64,000 nt of DNA from Misgurnus anguillicaudatus. Its lineage: Eukaryota; Chordata; Actinopteri; Cypriniformes; Cobitidae. Under the pieces are notes generated by a model. It had not been told where the DNA came from and searched no databases. It was given only the letters and a program-made list of their open reading frames with translations. A program made the position numbers and the translations under genes. Position 1 is the first letter of the stretch. Every line of letters starts with the position of its first letter. Shown here piece by piece: positions 28,001 through 40,071 of the stretch. Location of the stretch: positions 40,538,501-40,602,500 of the forward strand of contig NC_073339.2 in NCBI RefSeq assembly GCF_027580225.2, read 5' to 3'.

Positions 28001-31000
28001 TCTTTAGTCTTATTAAATCATTTAATGTTTAAAGAGAGGCAGCATAATGTAAAAACAATCAAGCTTAGATGACATGATAGATTTTTCTCCTCCATCAAGC
28101 AAAGATCGTTGTGTTAATAACACACTGTTGCTAACAGAGTTGCTACTTGTTAAAAGAGCAGAGTTAGTGAAGGTCAAGGGGCAAATGCCTAACTAAAGGA
28201 AACATTAATCACCATAATGGTGACTTCAAATTTATCTAAAATAAACACAAACTGGAGATTTAATGTGATACATTTTGTGGTAAATATCCATTTGACTTAC
28301 ACGTCACGTCAGAAAGAAGATTTGTCTACTAAATCACATGTGTGGATGCTGGAATATTTTTAACAGTTGTATCTTGTTCTGACAGCATTTGTTTAGGAGT
28401 TAAACATCATAGAAAATAACTCTGGAAGCAAGTTGTAATTTTAGGTTTCAAACAGAGATGGTGATAGAGAGGCAAAAGTGAAAGATTGCAGCAGGGGTTA
28501 TTGTACCCATAATGCAACATGTTATTAAAAACAACAGGTAAAACGCCTGTAAAACATAAATATGGAAAATTCATTCATATTTACACAGTACTTTGTCCAT
28601 TTTTTAACAGATTTTTTTTTAGAGTGAACATGTTGCTGAGATCGATTCATGTCCCTTGTACTATACAGCTTTTCTTGTTACAGTTCTTCAAATCAAAACC
28701 AGTTACTATTGGTGCTACTGCATTTCTCTTTTTAGGAAGTCTAAAAACCTGTTAGAAAAACTGAACAATTTCCAGCCTGTGAACTCAGATGTCACCCCCC
28801 TCAGGATTCTTCTGCATGGGCCAGTAGGAGCTGGGAAATCAAGCTTCATCAATTCAGTGGACAGTTGTCTTGAGGGACGCGTAACTACCAGAGCCTTGAC
28901 AAGTTCAATACTTGAAGGAGGAAGTTTTACTTTGGAGGTAAAAGAACATTGCTGACAAGTATCTTATGTTAAGACAACAAATCTTGATGATTGTGAAAAC
29001 CAATTTAAGTGTAATTTTTAACAATGTTTGTGTTTTTCTGTCAGTGTAAAACCTTTAAGTTCAAGAAGACTGATTCCTTCTACCCCTTCACACTCATTGA
29101 CATCTGTGGTCTTGAAGATAAAAAAGGGATACAGACCCAGGACATCATCAAACTATTAAATGGTCACATCAGAAATTACTATACTGTAAGAGTATTACAT
29201 AAAAAAAAACATTCAATTTGAGCCCCGTATAACAATGATTGTTGTTTTAATTTATTTCAAACTAGTTTTGTAAAAACATGTTTGGCCAAGTATTCGCACA
29301 AAGTGTAAAATCATCCTTAAATTTAAAGTTCCAGCTTTGCTCAGAATTAGTTGTCTTTGCAGCAAAATCTTTAGGCATGCAATGTTTGAACATTTAAAAC
29401 CTGTTTTTTATTACATTTTTGATATACTGTATATAGTACTTCTACTTCTGTAATTTCAGTTTAACTCAGTAAAAGCAATTTCTGAAGAAGACCCAAAGTA
29501 CAACAAGAACCCCAGTCTGAAAGACAAGATTCACTGTCTGGTTTCTGTTCTTTCCGCGAACAGTATATCTAGAATGGAAGAGAAAAAGGACGTCATAAGA
29601 AAAATGAAAGAAGTTCGGAGAATTGCATCAAACTTGGGTATGTCACTCAGAATTATACAACAGTTAGTTTTGGTTCCTAAAATGCTGCCTTAAGTTTAAT
29701 CGCTTGGTTATGCAAGTCAGTTTAACCCACTACCCAGATTGCAAGCAACCACTGAAATATTGTTGATTTGTCAATGTTAATCCCATTGAATCAATATCAC
29801 ATTTGCACCCTTCATTAATATTGAAAAAATATTTTTTTGGCTGTTGAACTCTTTATGTAGCACTTTGAGTATTAACATTCATAGCAGCATAAACATTAAT
29901 ACCTTGTGGCCATGTTTGTATGCTGCTATGAATATTAATACTAAAGTGCTACATAAAGAGTTAACTGTTGCCTGTCAAGCTTCTTACCGGAGCCCCGTAA
30001 TAAATGAGCACAAAAGTCATATCTGCTATAAAACTAATCTCTAATGAGATCAAGTAATTTAACTGTTGTAATAATATTTCTTGTGTGTGGTGTATGCTGC
30101 ATTGCATGCTGGGTTTCAACATAGTACTAAACTAATCCATGACTCCCAGCATGCATTGCAGTTGATCATTTTATCTGAATTAGTTTGAAGATTGTCACCA
30201 TTGTTGAGATCCAAGGGCCCAACTAAAGCATACTAATCACCATAATGGTGGTTTATTGAATTTCAATATTAGTGGAGGGTGCAAACATGATATTGATTCA
30301 ATGCAATGTTGATATGTTTACAATGAATCAAATGGGAGAAGATTCACACAAGCACCAAAATCCCATCATTACTAGCTGTTTCATTAGGATAAAACTGTTT
30401 ACTAAACCTGTTCAGTTAATTTAATTCTATACATTTGTTTAATGATTCATTATATTATAGGCATTCCTCAAGCCATTATCATGACCAAGGTGGATGAGGC
30501 ATGTCCACTGGTTAAAGCAAATCTGGAAAAGGTCTACACAAGCAAGAAAATAAAAGAGAAGGTGAGTTTTTAGACTGTTCCTTAAATTTTCCATTCAAGG
30601 TTAAATGTTTATTAGGATAAGATAATGGCCGTTTTTCAATTCGAAAGTTGCATTTGTCATCAATGCTGGTTTATTTAGGTTAACAGGGTATTCGCAAGTC
30701 ATAAGCATATAACAATTATTTGCTATTAACTAAGAATAACAGTAAACTTTATAAATGTTAATATTCTAAAATAAGACTGCCTTGATGATTTATGCAGCGA
30801 ATTGCATTTATTAGCTCAAAGCTCATGGAGTAATTTGGATTAAACTGTGTTTGCTTTTGTAGATGGAGTTGTGTTCCAGTACACTAGGAGTTCCTGTGAG
30901 CTACATCTTCCCTATAAAGAATTATCATGAGGAACACACCACAAACAACACAGCCGATTTTCTGATTTTAGATGCATTACAACGTATTGTCAACTTTGCA

Positions 31001-31036
31001 GATGATTATGTGAAGGACCAAGTAGACAATGACTAA
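25052..31036 (+). CDS. IFI44-like GTPase, gene B (complete, 298 aa predicted)
   Basis: Complete IFI44-like gene. Coding exons: 25052-25118, 27570-27603, 28736-28937, 29045-29185, 29460-29637, 30461-30561 and 30863-31036 (TAA 31034-31036). Phases close without a stop, giving 298 aa. The N-terminus is a short basic and proline-rich leader (residues 1-23) followed by EYDEPWMTIDW, a family hallmark just before the GTPase domain. P-loop GPVGAGKS is at residues 62-69, G3 DICG at 120-123 and G4 TKVD at 216-219; the C-terminal helical part ends VKDQVDND. No TLDc domain precedes the GTPase, unlike mammalian IFI44, so this is the short fish-type form. An upstream AG acceptor at 24989 and the homologous 5' UTR in gene C (shared AAGGACAAA) support the chosen ATG. 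Best preserved copy of the array. By family it would bind GTP/GDP and be interferon-inducible; neither is shown here. Confidence 0.93.
25486..26853. mobile_element. hAT-like MITE in gene B intron 1
   Basis: AGACTTAG at 25478-25485 and 26854-26861 is a candidate 8-bp duplication. Ends GGCTCTATCATA and TAAAATAGGGCCCTC are loosely inverted. Subterminal GCGCAATGC/GCGCCATG words match a common fish MITE. It contains the nested TTAA MITE at 26323. Confidence 0.6.
26323..26761. mobile_element. TTAA-flanked MITE nested in 25486-26853
   Basis: TTAA at 26319-26322 and 26762-26765. Ends AGGGGACAGATTATGAGA and ATAATATGTCCCCT are inverted. A second, degraded family member follows at about 26885-27268. 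Confidence 0.85.
27765..28626. mobile_element. MITE just upstream of gene B P-loop exon
   Basis: Ends CACTGTAAAAAAATG and ATTTTTTTTTAGAGTG. The interior is collinear with 16448-17491 but shorter. Ends 109 bp before the exon that starts at 28736. Confidence 0.8.
29847..29962. repeat. Long hairpin in gene B intron 5
   Basis: Arms of about 48 bp, starting AACTCTTTATGTAGCACTTT and ending AAGTGCTACATAAAGAGTT, are nearly perfectly complementary with a ~19-nt loop. It lies inside a looser inverted repeat (about 29740-30335). Confidence 0.9.
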
Positions 31037-33163
31037 GTGCATACCTGAAGAGGAAATACCCATAAAATACTTTCTCCTATCCCAACTTAATATGCAGAGA
31101 TTGATTGATGGTGAATTCTGAGTTGCTTAGGTGGTGATATATAATAGTTTAGTTAAAATAGTTGGTGACTAGTTTTGCCTTTATAAAATTGTTTTTATCA
31201 GTTTAGTTTTAGTTAGTTTCATTAAGATTTTGTTTAGTTTTTTTGTGAACACATTACTATTTACTATTTTCTTTAATTGTTTTTTTTTTTAATTCTCATG
31301 CATCTATGTTTTCATTGTGATTTTATTGTGTGCACTTTTGAATTCAAATCACTTTTACTCCTGTTTTATTCTTTTTAACATATTTTAAACTGTTTTTATT
31401 AAAATCACATTAATACTTCTCAAGTAAAACATTAAATTCTTCTTCTTTAGGCATTCATTCTGTCTTGTCTCAGTCTATCAGGTTATTGATGAATTTCCAC
31501 CACAGTTTGGCAATGAGGATGGGATCACAAAGCTGGGGGATTACTGAAGGAAACCCGAATTTAGGGACCAGAATCTCCAGCTGACACGATCAACGAATGA
31601 GAAAGTAGATTACATACAAAGTCAATGCAAAGACGCGATCAGACGTATCCTCGCCCGGCAATGCGAATGACGTGATATGGGCGACGCGTTTGCCGCGAAT
31701 ACACGTGCTATTCGCCTCAAACGTGTTTGGTGTGTATGTAGCATTATGCTGCATTCACACCAAACGCGAATATAGCATCTGGCACAAATGATTTCAATGT
31801 TAAGTCAATGTAAAGATGCATTTACGCGCATCTAGTTCACACGAATGGCGCGAATGACGTGAATTGAGCATTGCCACAGAAAACATGTCAGTTAAAAAAT
31901 CTGAACTTTCGCGGAAAATCGCTGCAAATGTTGATTTAGGTTTCTGGTTCCCAGAATGCTCTGCATGAGGCTGTGATTTTATAGTTTTATTTTGTAAAGA
32001 TAAAGACTTGTTAATGGTTAATGTTCATTTAACTTTGAACAAACTGTTGCCAGTAAATAACATTTAAATCTACAGTAAGTTAATGGCAAGCAGCTGCATA
32101 ATTACAACACTTTTTTTTCCAATTGTACAAATTGTACAAATAAAGATAATTTTAGAAGTTTAATTACTAGCTTGGAATCGCTAGTCGAGGGATTCATGTA
32201 GGCAACTTATTTTTATGAAAACCTCAGACTCCATTATTGTCCGCGCTCTCAAGTGTGTTATTTTAACGTTATTTTATTTTACAGTTATGCACAGCACATA
32301 GGCGCAAGCTATTTAGGGCTTTGAAAATTAGAAGTGTGTTTTCCATCTGTATTAGTAACAAGAATTAAGTTATTTGTCTTTTTGATTAACATTTTGTATT
32401 ATTGTTTTTAATAGAATTTGTATTACATATTTACAGTTATTTAAGTTATAATTATAATAAAAAGCAAAATTATGCCGCCCCACTTCGCTCTGCTCACATT
32501 CTCCATGGTTCTAGTGTGCACATTTAAAATGTGCTTTTAGAAAGTTTAAAGAAGCACTTTGTGATATTGACATCTATAGGCTGAACTTGGTACAGTAGTC
32601 TGAATTCAAAATATTGCACACATTTTTCATGCCCCCTCCTCCTCAGACTCAATACTCACATGTGTTGCCAAACACAGGAGCACAATTGACGATGGAAAGC
32701 ATCAAGCCTTACATTGTAAGTTTATCATAATAATTATATCGTTTGTAATGCCTAGGATTTTTTTTGGGAATAGTGGGAGTCTCATGAATTTATCTAACAA
32801 ATTTCAAATAATCTCTGGCTCTTGTTAGGGCTCGAGCACTGAGGTGTGAGGACCCTACTGTTCTTCAGTGAGTTGTTATTATTATTGTTATATGTAGCTA
32901 AATGTTGTGCTATATGAAGAGTGACCACCAGGGGGAAACAGTGTTGTATAATTGGGTGAGTTCTTGTATTGAATAAAGTAGTAGAAGAAGTGAGTGAATC
33001 AGCAAACAGCGTGTGAGTGTTGCTCTATGTGTTACGATAAAATTGTTTATATACATACATTAGTAAGCAACATAATAATTATAATTATGTCTTTGTTTCT
33101 GATCTCTAGTAAATATTAAAGTTACACGAAATTCTTATGAAAACGTTGATCAAAGACGGAAAC
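31037..33163. other. Intergenic B-C, repeat fragments
   Basis: 31556-31900 holds pieces of a MITE family with GCATTCACACCAAACGCGAA ends, two ends abutting head to head at 31717-31770. A relative lies at 50600-51020. 32460-33160 includes CTCGAGCACTGAGGTGTGAG and is unassigned. No gene seen. Confidence 0.5.
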
Positions 33164-34952
33164 TAGGGGAGAGTGGGGACGGTTGCAACCCTTTTTGCAT
33201 TTCCTTAATTTTCTCAGAGACTGTTTGCATTAGAAAGCAAATATTTTTATAAAATAAACCCACATCTGTCAGCTACTGACCAACACTGTTATAACACGTT
33301 TACATATGATAATATATGTACAGTTTATATTTGAATTGACAAAGTCAAATGTTGCAACATTTATTAAAATGTAAAATCAGTCAACATAACCTTTGCACTT
33401 TATTTGGTTTGTGTACTACTATGGAGGACCACAAGAGTCATGCCAAATGTAACAAAGAACTTCAATATCCAATAACTACCTGGACAACAAAAATAGCAAT
33501 TAACAAATTTGTTTAAAAATTAATTAATTAATCTATAAATAAATGGACAAGGTTACAAAAAAATCATTATGTAACATTTTATTAGGCAATAAAAAGTGAG
33601 ATTATAAAAATAACGTAGAAATGAAATATTAATCCATTAATAAATAGTTCAAAGTAATATAGTAATTTACCAAAACAACATAAAACGCTCAATAAGTTCA
33701 TCATTTTAAATTGCATTTATAAATTCTTAATTAAATAATGGAATTTCAAAATGTATTTCGAAAAGTGATTTAAAAAGAGAAATAAATATCTGGATTTATA
33801 CATTGAACTACAAATACAGGTTTGAATTGGGCATTTAAAAGGGCATTTCTGTTTAACATTTCTGTTTCCTTGCAAATGGTCAAATGAGAAATGCAAATTA
33901 CCTATGGCCAGGTGGATGTAACAAGCTTGCTGATTGGCTCTGATTGTACGTCATGCGCAGATTTATACATCTCGGATGAGGACCCAAAGAGTCACGGAAA
34001 AGCCAAATAGAGAGGCCAAAACGAAAAGCAAATCGAACAGCGAAAAGAACAAGGAGAACCATCGGGAAAATGAAAACAGAAATGCCAAACGGAAATGCCC
34101 CTCCAAATGCCCAATCCAAACCTGTATTTGTAGTTCAATTCACAAATCCAGTTATTTATTTCTCTTTTTAAATCGCTTTTTGAAATACATTTTGAAATTC
34201 CACTATTCAATTAAGAATCTGTAAATGCAATTTCAAATGATGAACTTATTGAGGGTTTTATGTTGTTTTTGTAAATTGTTATATTAATTTGAACTATTTA
34301 TTAATGGATTCATATTTTATTTCTACATTATTTATTATAATCTCACTTTTTATTGCCCAACAAAATGTTACATAATGATTTTTTTTGTAACTGTGTCTAT
34401 TTAGTTATAGATTAATTAATGAATTTTTAAAAAAATCTACCAATTGCTACCTCCATTGTCCAGGTAGTTATCAAACATTGAAGTTCTTTATTACATTTTG
34501 CATGATTCTTGTGGTTCTCCATAATAATGGACTATTTGAAAGGATTCTTTATTAATGCATAAGATTACTGTTTTGTTACGTTCATGATGAGCTTTTACAT
34601 CAGTGACAGTTGCACTAGCCATGATAAAACTTGCTATACTAGCTTAACAGAATTGCTTAGACACATGATACCAATTAGAAGCTAAGAAAGTACAGATTAA
34701 AATTATATTACTTTAGAATTCCTTGTACAAACTATTCTATGTGACAAAAACTCTGATCATAAAAAATACCTTTTTACCTTGAAATGTGTTTTGTTTGGAA
34801 GGAACTCACACATGTGGCTGATTTCTTCCAGGAGTGGGAAGGGTCTGATTGAGTATGTGCAGTATAAAAACCATCACTTCAGCTCATTCCTGATTGGTGG
34901 AATAAGCCATGTTGCAACTGCCCCTCGTTGCAACCGTCCCCACTCTCCCCTA
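33164..34952. mobile_element. 1.8-kb fold-back transposon upstream of gene C
   Basis: TAGGGGAGAGTGGGGACGGT at the left and its complement at the right. Inverted homology runs through nearly all of both arms (e.g. ATGGAGGACCACAAGAGTCA against its complement near 34510), meeting around 34050. TA flanks are possible target bases. It ends 82 bp before the gene C leader exon. The right arm has a TATAAAAA at 34863-34870. Confidence 0.85.
34066..34077 (+). promoter_or_regulatory. ISRE-like site at the apex of the fold-back element
   Basis: GAAAATGAAAAC fits GAAANNGAAANN. It lies about 1 kb upstream of the gene C start, in the unpaired centre of the fold-back transposon. Motif match only. Confidence 0.25.
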
Positions 34953-35063
34953 ATAGTGATTTATAAAGACAGATTCATTAACATTTAAATTTGGACAACT
35001 TGATAATATGATACTAATATTTTATTTTTAACAGCAAGCATATAAGGACAAACGTTTGCTAAA

Positions 35064-38000
35064 ATGGGACCAGCACCAAGCAGTACAGCTCAAAGTAAGA
35101 GATTTCTCCTCATGAGACTAGAATTTTATAGAACAAATCATTATTTGTTGGTTTAATGGTTCAAATTTACTTTGAAAATATGTTGTTTTTAGTTTGATGG
35201 CAAATTAGCAGTGGTAAAAACGCCAACAAATTAATGATTGAATAGTATGAGAAACATTTCACTCATTTTGACTGATATCCTTTTTATTTAACAGAGATGG
35301 ACTGGAGGTAAGTTTCTCATCCATAAACTTAGAGAGGCTGTGCTGTATGGAATAAGTTAGGGCTGGGTGTTGTTAGGCATGATTTGATGTTTTTGGCCAT
35401 TTTTACAACTAATTTCAGCGATGATAACAAACAAAACCTGTTGAAGGAACTGAACAATTTCCAGCCTGGAAACTCAGACGTCAACCCTCTCAGAATTCTT
35501 CTGTATGGACCAGTCGGAGCTGGAAAGTCGAGCTTCATTAACTCTGTGGATAGTGCTCTTCAGGGTCGCATAAAAAACAGAGCCCTGGCAGATTCAGCGA
35601 GTGGGAAAAGTTTCACTCTGGAGGTAAAAGCAATATTTCTTATTAAATACAGTATAATACATGTTGTAATCAAGATTACTGTACAAATGGTTATATTGTA
35701 CAAATATATTTTATTTTAAAAATCATAAAAGCTAAACTTAATCCTTAACCTGAAAATATATTAAAACAAAATTAGGTGCATGTTCTCTTAAATTTACAGT
35801 TGTGTGTTTTGCTTCCAGACCAAAGAATATGAACTAAAAATGGAAGAGACTACACTTTTACCTTTCACATTGATTGACACCAAGGGTATTGAAGAAGATC
35901 CTGGAAATGGGATGAAGATTGATGACATCATCAGAACGGGTCACATCAAAGTTGGTTATAATTTAATTTCAAAGATAAGTTTAATGCACATTTGTTATTA
36001 AACAGAGATCTTTGTTTGAGATTTTTAAGTAAAATGGTAGCGATGTCAAAATGGTAGGGAGAAAGACTGAATTTTAGTAAAATGTTTTTCACGCTTTTGA
36101 TTAATTTTGATATCTAAATGATGCAGAACCAGAACATTAATTAAAATATGTTGAAATTCTGTCAAAGCTGCAGATTTCATTCCATTGGTTGTCGGAGAAC
36201 AAATACACTTACCAGGACAGAAAATTATGGATTTCTGCTTGTTGACAGTTTATCATCAGATAAGTAAATGTTCTTGTTACTGTATTGATATGCTTCTGTC
36301 TGTTCAGAATAAACCAAACATACCTAAAAATGAAAAGAACAAAACTCCTCTGCAAGACCAGATTCACTGTCTGGTGGCTGTTCTTCCAGCAAACACTATT
36401 TCCCTCATGGTAGATGATGTCATCAGACAAATGAGAGAAGTTCGTCTGATAGCACGAGACATGGGTAAGTTGTGCCTCTTTACTCTTATTACTTATAAGA
36501 ACATTAATTCAATGGTTGTTAATAACAGCAATTGGTTGTTAATAACAGCAATTACAGCCCTTAAACATGAAAAAAGCCAGAATTTTACGCCAAGTGGTGG
36601 AGCTTGTGACTTACAATAACTATATAAATATGATCAGACCCCATAACCAAACACAATTCTTATTTCACTTAATGTATGCAGTATATAAGAGACACTTCCT
36701 GTTTCCTTCCTATTTTACCATGAATATATTTGCCTCATCATGGCAACATTGCTTGAGATATCAAAAATCTGTTCACAATTTATCATCATCAATGTCTTGA
36801 CATCATATTGACGAAGTTTAGTGGCAATCACATGAAGCTTCTAGAAGGAGGATTTAAAAGTTCAGAGCCTGCTAATGTTCAAAAATGTCCAAATCCAAAA
36901 TGTCCGCATTCCTTTTGGGTGTACCAAGTTGTAGGACTGTAAACTAACTGCACGCTTTAGACGAAAGGTGGTGCTAGAGAGACCCCCTGCCACGCCCGTG
37001 TCTGAGCTTTTGCCCACCTCTAACGGTTGACAACTGTAATGTTTGTGCCAAATTTCATGTTATTCTAAGCATGCCAAGAACCTTAAATATGTCTGAATAT
37101 AAAATTAAGGTATGACGCCTTTTAATGGCAACAAAATTGAGATATCAATTCGCAATCCATTCTTAATTTAGCATTTTGAATGTCTTGGCATCATGTTGAC
37201 CAAGTTGGTGTCAATCCCATGAATCCTCTAGGACAGGGCTAGTCAACCGACAGGCCAAATGCGGCCTCCCAATTATCTTTATCCTGCCTGCCGGTCATCT
37301 TTGTCTGAATTAAAATCATTGTGGTTACTTTAAAGCCGCCTTTTCAATGTATATGACAAATGACGCCTGATAAACCATAAGGAGAGTTGGTAAGGGGCTG
37401 CGTGGGGTGCAAACCATCTATGGGTGCGTAATTTTTTTATCCAATTTGAGCTTTGGATGCACTAATAAATGCAACTTGTGGACTACACCACATGTGACGC
37501 GTCAACCGGAAGTGATGTATTTTAGTGTGTTCCAATTAAAACACTGTGTGCAAGGAGAAAATTATTAATCCATTTTTGGTAAACCCTTATCAGTAACACT
37601 TGAATCCTTTAAAAACTATTGATAACTAATAAGTAAATTATTAAGCATAAATATATTCATAGATTAAAGGCTCTTGCGCTGGAATGAGCTTCTTTCCCAT
37701 GTTGACACAGATTTACATTTAAACTGGAATTTCATTACGACTGCCACTAGGGGGCGAACTCCGACAGTCGCATCCGAATGTAGTGTACAATTTTAATCAT
37801 TAGGAGAAGACTGGCTATATGTTGTGATTACTTGAAATGTAACAATTTATGAAAGTAAAACAGTTATAAACAAAATAGGTTCAGGAGCTCTGTATTACAG
37901 TTAGTGCTATATAAAAATACATGTGTTGATTATTTACACCCACACTTTTCTTGTGCAATGTTCATAGTTGAACTATTAGCATTTAAAAACTCTTGCAATG

Positions 38001-39553
38001 TTAAAATGTAATTGTTTTTAAAATATTAAAAAAAGAAACCCCCTGCTTAGTCATAATAACTTCTTTACATTTTTGTATTATAACATTTAACCCATGTCAG
38101 CCCCTGTAATAAAGCCACACTTATGCTAAAGTTAAGCATTACTGACCATAAATACTTATGTTTTAGTTATGTTTATTATTCACAGACATTCCTCAAGTCA
38201 TAATCATGACTAAGGTGGATGAAGCATGTCCGCAGGTGAAATACAACATTAGAAGTGTCAATGACAGCAAAAAAATTGAAGAACAGGTATGTGAGACTAT
38301 TGTACATACACTGAAAAAATATTTCATTTACTTTTTGAAAAAGCTAGTACATTTTTTCACTCATGAAATGCTGTTAAATTTAAATGCTTGTTTAAATTTA
38401 AGGAACTGTAATGTAAACGCTAAACAGGATTTACAGTAACATTTATTAAAAATTGGAATGTTTTATTTTACACATTAATATTTTCCAGTGACGGCTCGTG
38501 ACTGCTCATCCGAGGGGCGCAAATTCAAAATATGTGTTCGGACTGTCATGTGTGTTGCTCGTGTTTGCAAAATATGTGTTTGTTGTGTCATGTGAACCAT
38601 GTGCATCACGTGTTTTGTCAAAATAAGTGCCTGCTGCACACGTGTCAAAACTGTAGAGTCGTTACTGTTACAAGACAATTTGTATGTGATGTTTGGGCTG
38701 GGGGGTGGAGGGGGAATTATTAATGTAGTAATTTTAAAATGATTTAATTTATTTCAGTGTGTATTAGCCAATCAGATTTGTTTTGACGACGTGATTGCGA
38801 TTTAGCTGATAAGCTGCGTATACGTATAAGCATAACACACAAGCACGCACACTCACAGCCATCTATAAATCCAAATGAATACATATGGAATATATTCCAA
38901 CAATTTAGGATATGAAGTTTTTATTTTAAAGTCGAAAAATATCTTATTTTTACACCGCTGTGCAGGAGGCATGGCAAACCGAAACAAAAATATTACATTT
39001 GCGTTTAAAAAATAGAACTGGTAAAACTGATAAAAGAGACGCTCACGTTCACAAAATACATGCAAGACACTCTCTTAACAGTAAACTCTGATTACGCATG
39101 AGATTATGAGAGTATCTGGCAAACACGAGCGTCTCTTTTATCATAAACCCTTTAGACGCACCTGCAGCAGACACTTATTTTGACAAGACACGTGATGCAC
39201 ATAGGAACACTTGACGCGCAGAACACATATTTTAAAATTACAAACCACACACATGACGGGCTACATAGATGTTGTAACGAACTTCGCATCGAGAACCCTC
39301 GAAAAAAAGAAGTCACCGGCCGCCACTGATATTTTCACATTAGAAATGTAATTTTTTATGTTTGTATAATTGATCAAAGGTGGAGCAGTGTTTTTCCAGA
39401 CTGGGAGTTCCTATGAGCTACATCTACCCTATAAAGAACTACCATAAGGAACAAATCAACAATACAGAGATGGATATTCTGATTTTACAAGCAATGCTAA
39501 ATATTGTTAACTTTGCCAATGACTATGTGAAGGACCAGATGGACAAGAAATAA
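35064..39553 (+). CDS. IFI44-like GTPase, gene C (274 aa if spliced; defective donor)
   Basis: Third tandem IFI44-like copy. Coding exons: 35064-35094, 35295-35307 (13 nt), 35419-35623, 35819-~35962, 36308-36464, 38186-38286 and 39380-39553 (TAA 39551-39553). Phases close throughout. P-loop GPVGAGKS is at residues 45-52, G3 DTKG in exon 4 and G4 TKVD in exon 6. At the end of exon 4, where A has GTAAGT and B GTAAGA, the sequence is TTAATT (35963-35968). Reading through meets a stop 13 codons later, before G4. An in-phase GTTGGT at 35951 is a weak alternative donor that would drop four codons. The last intron (38287-39379) carries an 843-bp hAT-type insertion ending 51 bp before the last exon. 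All other splice sites are usable, so this is either a gene using a cryptic donor or a young pseudogene. Confidence 0.82.
36465..38185. other. Gene C intron 5, no intact element
   Basis: Mostly unassigned. 37230-37290 (AGGACAGGGCTAGTCAAC, AATGCGGCC) resembles hAT-derived sequence common in vertebrates. No coding exon detected between the two gene C exons. Confidence 0.45.
38486..39328. mobile_element. hAT-type MITE in the last intron of gene C
   Basis: Ends CAGTGACGGCTCGTGACT and AGTCACCGGCCGCCACTG are inverted. ATATTTTC at 38478-38485 and 39329-39336 is a perfect 8-bp duplication. No transposase frame; internal inverted copies of words such as GTGTTTTGTC/GACAAGACACG. Confidence 0.92.
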
Positions 39554-39676
39554 CTGCACTTTAAATCTGATCCAAAAAGACTGCGGTCCAAATGTTTTCT
39601 GATTTGAAGAAAAATTGGAGAATGTATATAAATTAGCCTTATTTGTAGTGTGGGTTTATCAGTATCTTTATTGTTA

Positions 39677-39682
39677 AATAAA
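39677..39682 (+). terminator. Poly(A) signal candidate of gene C
   Basis: AATAAA lies 124 bp after the gene C stop codon, in AT-rich sequence with no recognisable repeat. No equally good signal is obvious soon after the stops of A and B. Confidence 0.45.
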
Positions 39683-39804
39683 ATTTTAATATTTATAGAC
39701 TTACAGACTATTTATGTTTGATAAAGCTATTGAGAAAGTTTTCAATTATTTTGCTTCTTTGTTTGTTGAGCAATATCTTTTATGAAGACAACATCTTAGA
39801 ACAA

Positions 39805-39990
39805 ACCAGCATTCACAAATGTAGGATTTGAAAGTCCTAATATTTATATTGTTAATTCTGTTATATAATATATAGGGATGGGTGTTTCTTGCTTACCAGA
39901 GGCAGAGAAGAAAAAGCACATGACTTTACAAACCTAAAAAACAACTTGATTGTGAATAGAAAATAAAATAATAGAAAGTTAAAGCTTTTT
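39805..39990. repeat. Copy of the gene B upstream block, downstream of gene C
   Basis: Matches 24130-24267 in order and orientation (CAAATGTAGGAT, TTGCTTAC, CATGAC, ACAAACCT, AATAGAAAATA, AATAGAAAGT), with one ~50-bp insertion. No IFI44-like exon follows before caskin1. Confidence 0.75.
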
Positions 39991-40071
39991 TCTTAAGCAT
40001 ATAAAGGGGTTTCAGTTATCTTCTGTAAATTGTAAGACAAATTATTGTGTAATGTATAAAATATATTGGGT

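Noticed and set aside
33934..34224. 96-residue Lys/Asn/Arg-rich open frame
   Set aside because: It lies across the centre of the fold-back transposon, and its composition reflects A-rich repeat sequence.
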